Source of the DNA: Betaproteobacteria bacterium UBA2592 | GTDB taxonomy: Bacteria > Pseudomonadota > Gammaproteobacteria > Burkholderiales > Rhodocyclaceae | DNA: 13,415 bases | Assembly: GCA_002340095.1 (NCBI GenBank) | Contig: DDKS01000002.1 | Location: forward strand, 1-13,415 | Direction of reading: 5' to 3' | Part shown: in pieces, positions 7,989 to 13,415 of the stretch | How positions within the stretch are numbered: the stretch's first letter is position 1 | How the letters are laid out: the number at the start of each line of letters is the position of its first letter | Position numbers and translations under genes: made by a program | Notes under the pieces: model-generated | The model's input: the letters and a program-made list of their open reading frames with translations, nothing else | Told to the model about the DNA's origin: nothing | Databases searched by the model: none

Positions 7989-7989
<1 letters not shown>
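6190..7989 (+). CDS. Atm1-type ABC exporter, fused permease and ATPase
   Basis: This 599-residue half-transporter has an N-terminal type IV permease (six expected helices, about 35-320) and a C-terminal nucleotide-binding domain. NYETVKYFNNE (226-236) is a hallmark of the Atm1/HMT1 branch, whose members export glutathione-linked sulfur, metal-thiol conjugates or related compounds. The NBD is complete: Walker A GPSGAGKST (390-398), Q-loop Gln438, signature LSGGEKQ (494-500), Walker B ILIFDEA (514-520) and H-loop His550. It should work as a homodimer in the inner membrane. No strong Shine-Dalgarno is visible before the ATG at 6190. Its TGA shares one base with the histidine-kinase ATG at 7989. 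Codon use differs from the neighbours: at least seven in-frame CTA codons lie between 6322 and 7515, while CTA is rare downstream. The exact substrate is unknown. Confidence 0.93.
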
Positions 7990-10300
<2,311 letters not shown>

Positions 10301-10304
<4 letters not shown>

Positions 10305-11206
10305 CATCTCACCTGCTGGTCGTAGACGACGAGCCCATCAATCTGGAGATCATCGAGGAATATCTGGATGGCTCCGGCTTCTCTGCCGATTTCCGCTCCT
10401 CGGGGGAGCGCGCCTGGGAAGCCCTGGAGCAGGGCCTTCATTGTTACGATGCCGTGCTGCTGGACCGGATGATGCCGGGCCTGGATGGAATGTCCCTGTT
10501 GCGCCGGATCAAGCACGACCCGCGCTTTGCCAACCTGCCGGTGATCATGCAGACGGCGGCCTGCAGCCCCCAGCAGATCCGCGAGGGCCTGGAAGCCGGC
10601 GCCTACTACTACCTCACCAAACCCTATGAGCGGGAAGGGTTGCTGGCCATCATCCGCGCCGCCCTGGCCGATGCCCGGGAGCGCCGGGCCCTGATGGAGC
10701 GGGAGGCGGAGCGCTGGCGCGGCATACATTTCCTGCAGGAGGCCCGCTTCAGCATCCGCACCGTGCAAGAGGCCGGCCAGTTGGCCGCCTTCCTGGCCCA
10801 GGCCTGCCCGAAGCCGGACACGGCCCATCTGGGCTTGTCGGAACTGATGCTCAACGCCGTCGAGCACGGCAACCTGGGCATCAGCTACGCCGAAAAAGCC
10901 CGGCTCAAGCAATCCGACGCCTGGCACCGGGAGGTGGAGCGGCGCGCCGCCCTGCCGGAAAACCAGCACAAGCGTGTCGCCGTCTGCGTCACCCGGACCC
11001 CCCAAGCCCTGGTCGTGCGCATCGAGGATCAGGGCCCCGGCTTCGACTGGCAGCCCTACCTGGACTTCAGCCCGGAACGGGCCTTCGACCCCAACGGCCG
11101 CGGCATCGCCCTGGCCCGCCTGATGAGTTTCAGTTCGATCGAATATCTGGGCAGTGGCAATGTGGTACAGGCCACCCTGGCCCTCAACGATGGAGAAAAC
11201 CCATGA
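10301..11206 (+). CDS. Response regulator with RsbW-like GHKL ATPase output
   Basis: This 301-residue cytoplasmic protein begins with a complete receiver domain (about 1-122): acidic Asp9/Asp10, phospho-acceptor Asp55 in LLDRMMPGLDG, Thr85 and Lys107-Pro108. A linker helix (about 123-145) leads to an HATPase_c_2-type domain (about 145-297). Its N-box is ELMLNAVEHGN (181-191), G1 is DQGPGFD (243-249) and the lid region is NGRGIALARLM (265-275). This ATPase type is found in RsbW/SpoIIAB anti-sigma kinases, which phosphorylate STAS antagonists. No DNA-binding domain is present. AGGAGG at 10285-10290 precedes the ATG by ten bases, and both ends overlap neighbours by ATGA. I infer a phosphorylation-controlled switch kinase or anti-sigma-like factor. 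Its kinase activity and target are not shown by the sequence. Confidence 0.85.
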
Positions 11207-12729
11207 CATCCGGACCCGCCGGCCTCCCCCCCCTGCGCATCCTGGCAGCCGACGATACCCGTACCAACCTGCGGCTGCTCGAAGCCTTCCTGAGCAAACT
11301 CGGGCATCGAGTCAGCTGCGTCGACAACGGCGAGGCGGCGGTGGCCGCCTTCCGGGCCCAGGAGCCCGATCTGGTGCTGCTCGACATCATGATGCCGGTC
11401 ATGGACGGTTTCGAAGCGGCCCGGCAGATCAAGGCCGCCTCGACAAAATGGACGCCGGTGATCTTCCTCTCCGCCCTGGACCGGGAGCAAAACCTGCTCG
11501 CTGGCCTGGAAGCCGGCGGCGACGACTATCTGGCCAAGCCGATCAACCTGGTCATCCTCGAAGCCAAGCTGCGCTCACTGCAACAGGCCCTGCATTTCCA
11601 GCGCCAGGCCCTGGAGGCCCGCACCCGCATCGAAAACCTGTCCAACAGCATCCTCGACGCCATCATCACCATCGACCGGCACGGCATCATCCAGCACTGC
11701 AACCAGGCCACGGAAATGATGTTCCAGTGGCCGGCCCACGAATTGATCGGTCAGAACATCAAGGTGCTGATGCCCGAGCCCCAGCGGAGCGAACATGACT
11801 TCTACATCAGCCGCTACCTGGCCGGCGGCGCTCCCAGCGTCGTGGGCAGCCGCCGCGACGTGGTGGCCCTGCGCCGCAATGGCAGCACCTTTCCTGCCGA
11901 ACTGGCCGTCTCGGAACTGCGTCAGGACGGGGAACGCATGTTCATCGGCATCCTGCGCGACATCACCGAGGAAAAGCAGACCCAGCGCCAGCTCACGGCC
12001 TTTTACGACGCTCTGCAGGAGGAACAGCGCCTGGCCAAGCAGCTCATCGAACTGCAACTGCACCGGCCCGGCCTCAAGGACCCCCTGGTGCAGTACTGGG
12101 TGGCTCCGACCACCACCTTCAGCGGGGATCTGGTGGCCGCCTCCCGCTCCCCGGACGGCGGCCGTTACGCCATGCTCGCCGACGCCACCGGCCACGGCCT
12201 GGGCGCTGCCATCTCGGCCCTGCCGGTGCTGGCCCTGTTCTACCGCATGACCTCCCAGGGCCATTCGATCACCGAGATCATCAAGGAACTCAACCAGCAG
12301 CTGCGGGAGTCGGTGCCCACCGGCCGCTTCGTGGCCCTGTCCATGGTCTATGTGGCCCCGGACGGGCAGCACGGCTCCATCTGGGTGGGGGGCACCCCCG
12401 CGGTGATGCTGATCGACGAATGGGGCCGGGAAATCCGCCGCTTCAACTCCCGGCACCTGCCCCTGGGCATTGTCGGCAACCAGGAGCTGGACGTATCCCT
12501 GGAAAGCTTCGACTGGCAACCGGGCCAGCAGATCCTGCTGTTCTCGGACGGCCTGATCGAAGCCGAAAACAGCGAAGGCGAGGCCTTTGGCCTGGAAGGC
12601 CTGCTCGCCACCCTGGCGCACACCAGCCCCGGCAGCCGCAGGATGGCCCTGGTGCGGGCCCTGGGAACCCACCTGTCCACGAATCCGGCCCAGGACGATG
12701 TCTCCCTGCTGCTGCTCAGCCACAGTTGA
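11203..12729 (+). CDS. REC-PAS-SpoIIE (PP2C) phosphatase with FixL-like PAS
   Basis: The 508-residue protein has three domains. The receiver (about 10-128) has Asp17/Asp18, phospho-acceptor Asp61 in LLDIMMPVMDG, Ser90 and Lys112. The PAS domain (about 143-262) closely resembles the FixL haem-PAS: GQNIKVLMPEP (184-193), His198 in HDFYISRY, Arg204 and Arg218. A coiled segment (about 262-290) joins a SpoIIE/RsbU-type PP2C phosphatase (about 295-505). Its metal-site acidic residues are in SGDLV (Asp309), ADATGHG (Asp327), SDGLIEA (Asp449) and QDDVSLLLL (Asp498/499). Such phosphatases dephosphorylate STAS-domain antagonists in partner switching. GGAG at 11192-11195 is seven bases upstream of the ATG, which overlaps the previous stop as ATGA. 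It probably opposes the RsbW-like kinase encoded just before it. No clear terminator follows. Haem binding is inferred, not shown. Confidence 0.9.
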   Translation: MTSGPAGLPPLRILAADDTRTNLRLLEAFLSKLGHRVSCVDNGEAAVAAFRAQEPDLVLLDIMMPVMDGFEAARQIKAASTKWTPVIFLSALDREQNLLAGLEAGGDDYLAKPINLVILEAKLRSLQQALHFQRQALEARTRIENLSNSILDAIITIDRHGIIQHCNQATEMMFQWPAHELIGQNIKVLMPEPQRSEHDFYISRYLAGGAPSVVGSRRDVVALRRNGSTFPAELAVSELRQDGERMFIGILRDITEEKQTQRQLTAFYDALQEEQRLAKQLIELQLHRPGLKDPLVQYWVAPTTTFSGDLVAASRSPDGGRYAMLADATGHGLGAAISALPVLALFYRMTSQGHSITEIIKELNQQLRESVPTGRFVALSMVYVAPDGQHGSIWVGGTPAVMLIDEWGREIRRFNSRHLPLGIVGNQELDVSLESFDWQPGQQILLFSDGLIEAENSEGEAFGLEGLLATLAHTSPGSRRMALVRALGTHLSTNPAQDDVSLLLLSHS

Positions 12730-12810
12730 AGCAGGCAGGCTCGGCCGGGATCGGGGCGCACCGCCGCAAGGCACGCACCGGCAAGCCATGTCGATGGATG
12801 CCGGGCGGCC

Positions 12811-13329
12811 TCAATCGAAATAGGTGCGCGCCTCTTCGAAACGGCTGGCAAAGTAGCCGTTGTCGAGCCGCTCGATGCGCACCTGACCATTGCTGGACGG
12901 GGCATGCACGAAGCGCTGGTCGCCAATGTAGATGCCCACGTGGGAACGGGGCCGGTTCAGGGTGTTGAAGAACACCAGGTCGCCGGGGCGCAGGCTCTGA
13001 CGGCTCACGGGACGCCCCTTCCTGGCGATGTCGGCAGCGCTGCCGCTCACCTGGACCTGGGCAGCCCGGGCGTAGATGTAGCTCACCATGCCCGAACAAT
13101 CCAGCCCGGCTTCCGGGTTCTTGCCCCCGAAACGGTAGTCGGTGCCGATCAGGCCCAGGGCGTACATCACCACCTCGCGTCCTTCGGGCGTGGGCTCCAG
13201 GGCGCGGGAGAGGGATGCCGCCGGGCCACCGCCCCTGTCCCCGGAACTGCCCAAACCACCGCAACCCGTCAGCCAGAGGGCTACGAGGAGGGTGCATAAT
13301 AGGCCGCATTGCCTGAACATCCTGCCCAT
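12811..13329 (-). CDS. NlpC/P60 family lipoprotein, probable peptidoglycan endopeptidase
   Basis: This 172-residue protein has a lipoprotein signal: hydrophobic residues about 8-20, then the lipobox LTGC with lipidated Cys23. A short Gly/Ser-rich linker leads to an NlpC/P60 domain (about 50-172). The catalytic residues are visible: Cys78 in LDCSGMV, His130 in RSHVGIYIG and His142 in FVHAPSS; GDLVFF (116-121) is also typical. NlpC/P60 enzymes such as Spr/MepS cut stem-peptide cross-links in the cell wall, and this one should be anchored at the outer-membrane inner face. Its length is normal for the Spr/NlpC group. It converges on the signalling operon, with 81 gene-free bases between the two stops. 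An in-frame ATG three codons later (13320) could also be the start; neither has a good Shine-Dalgarno sequence. The family call is firm, the exact bond cleaved is not. Confidence 0.93.
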   Translation of the reverse strand: MGRMFRQCGLLCTLLVALWLTGCGGLGSSGDRGGGPAASLSRALEPTPEGREVVMYALGLIGTDYRFGGKNPEAGLDCSGMVSYIYARAAQVQVSGSAADIARKGRPVSRQSLRPGDLVFFNTLNRPRSHVGIYIGDQRFVHAPSSNGQVRIERLDNGYFASRFEEARTYFD

Positions 13330-13360
13330 ACCTGAGAGTCTTTCGAGGAAAACAATCTCA

Positions 13361-13388
13361 AGTATGTATTTTTTCTGGAGATTTTCAA
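13361..13388 (-). promoter_or_regulatory. Putative sigma70 promoter for the NlpC/P60 gene
   Basis: Read on the minus strand, TTGAAA (complement of 13383-13388, five of six matches to the -35 consensus) is followed after 16 bases by CATACT (complement of 13361-13366, four of six matches to the -10). The start codon at 13329 would be about 30 bases beyond the -10. The region is markedly AT-richer than the rest of the window, as expected of a promoter. The -10 match is only moderate. Confidence 0.4.
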
Positions 13389-13392
13389 ACTC

Positions 13393-13415
13393 ATGAACCT
13401 TAAAACCTCAGTTAA
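13393..13415 (+). CDS. Possible start of a plus-strand gene, cut by the window end
   Basis: An ATG at 13393 opens a reading frame (MNLKTSV...) that continues to the edge without a stop. GGAG at 13377-13380 is 12 bases upstream, which is longer than ideal. Divergent placement to the NlpC/P60 gene would be normal. Seven codons are too few to identify anything, and the ATG could be chance in an AT-rich promoter region. Confidence 0.2.

Noticed and set aside
12730..12810. Terminator between the PP2C gene and the NlpC/P60 gene
   Set aside because: Only three- or four-base stems and no T-run could be found by eye, which is not enough to call a terminator.

Overview
The window looks like chromosomal DNA from a GC-rich Gram-negative bacterium, most likely a betaproteobacterium of the Rhodocyclales/Azospira type. 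The reasons are the visibly high G+C, the outer-membrane and lipoprotein genes, and the set of small conserved genes (DUF2802, SPOR, YciA-like thioesterase). Lineage is inferred from gene style and was not tested. The window is gene-dense; apart from short intergenic gaps nearly every base is assigned.

Left part (1-6106). After a hairpin-rich, gene-free left edge (1-213), recG and ridA form a minus-strand pair with an ATGA start/stop overlap. A small TPR gene runs the opposite way from ridA and ends against a hairpin. A minus-strand cluster then runs from a YciA-like acyl-CoA thioesterase through a FadL/OmpP1 outer-membrane channel and a DUF2802 membrane protein to a SPOR-domain protein. The last two overlap by ATGA.

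Central and right part (6107-12729). From a short divergent promoter region, four plus-strand genes are packed stop-to-start: an Atm1-type ABC exporter, a CHASE-PAS histidine kinase, a REC protein fused to an RsbW-like GHKL ATPase domain, and a REC-PAS-SpoIIE/PP2C phosphatase. The last three overlap by ATGA and read as one signalling cassette. A membrane kinase appears to feed two receiver proteins, one with a kinase-type and one with a phosphatase-type output of a partner-switching pathway. The STAS antagonist that normally sits between them is not in the window. The PAS domain of the phosphatase closely resembles the haem-PAS of FixL and keeps the positions of the haem-ligating histidine and key arginines. 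This makes the cassette a candidate two-input (extracellular ligand plus O2/redox) partner-switching system, and it is the most interesting item here.

Right edge (12730-13415). A minus-strand NlpC/P60 lipoprotein hydrolase converges on the signalling operon and has a plausible sigma70 promoter upstream. A possible plus-strand gene begins in the last 23 bases and runs off the window.
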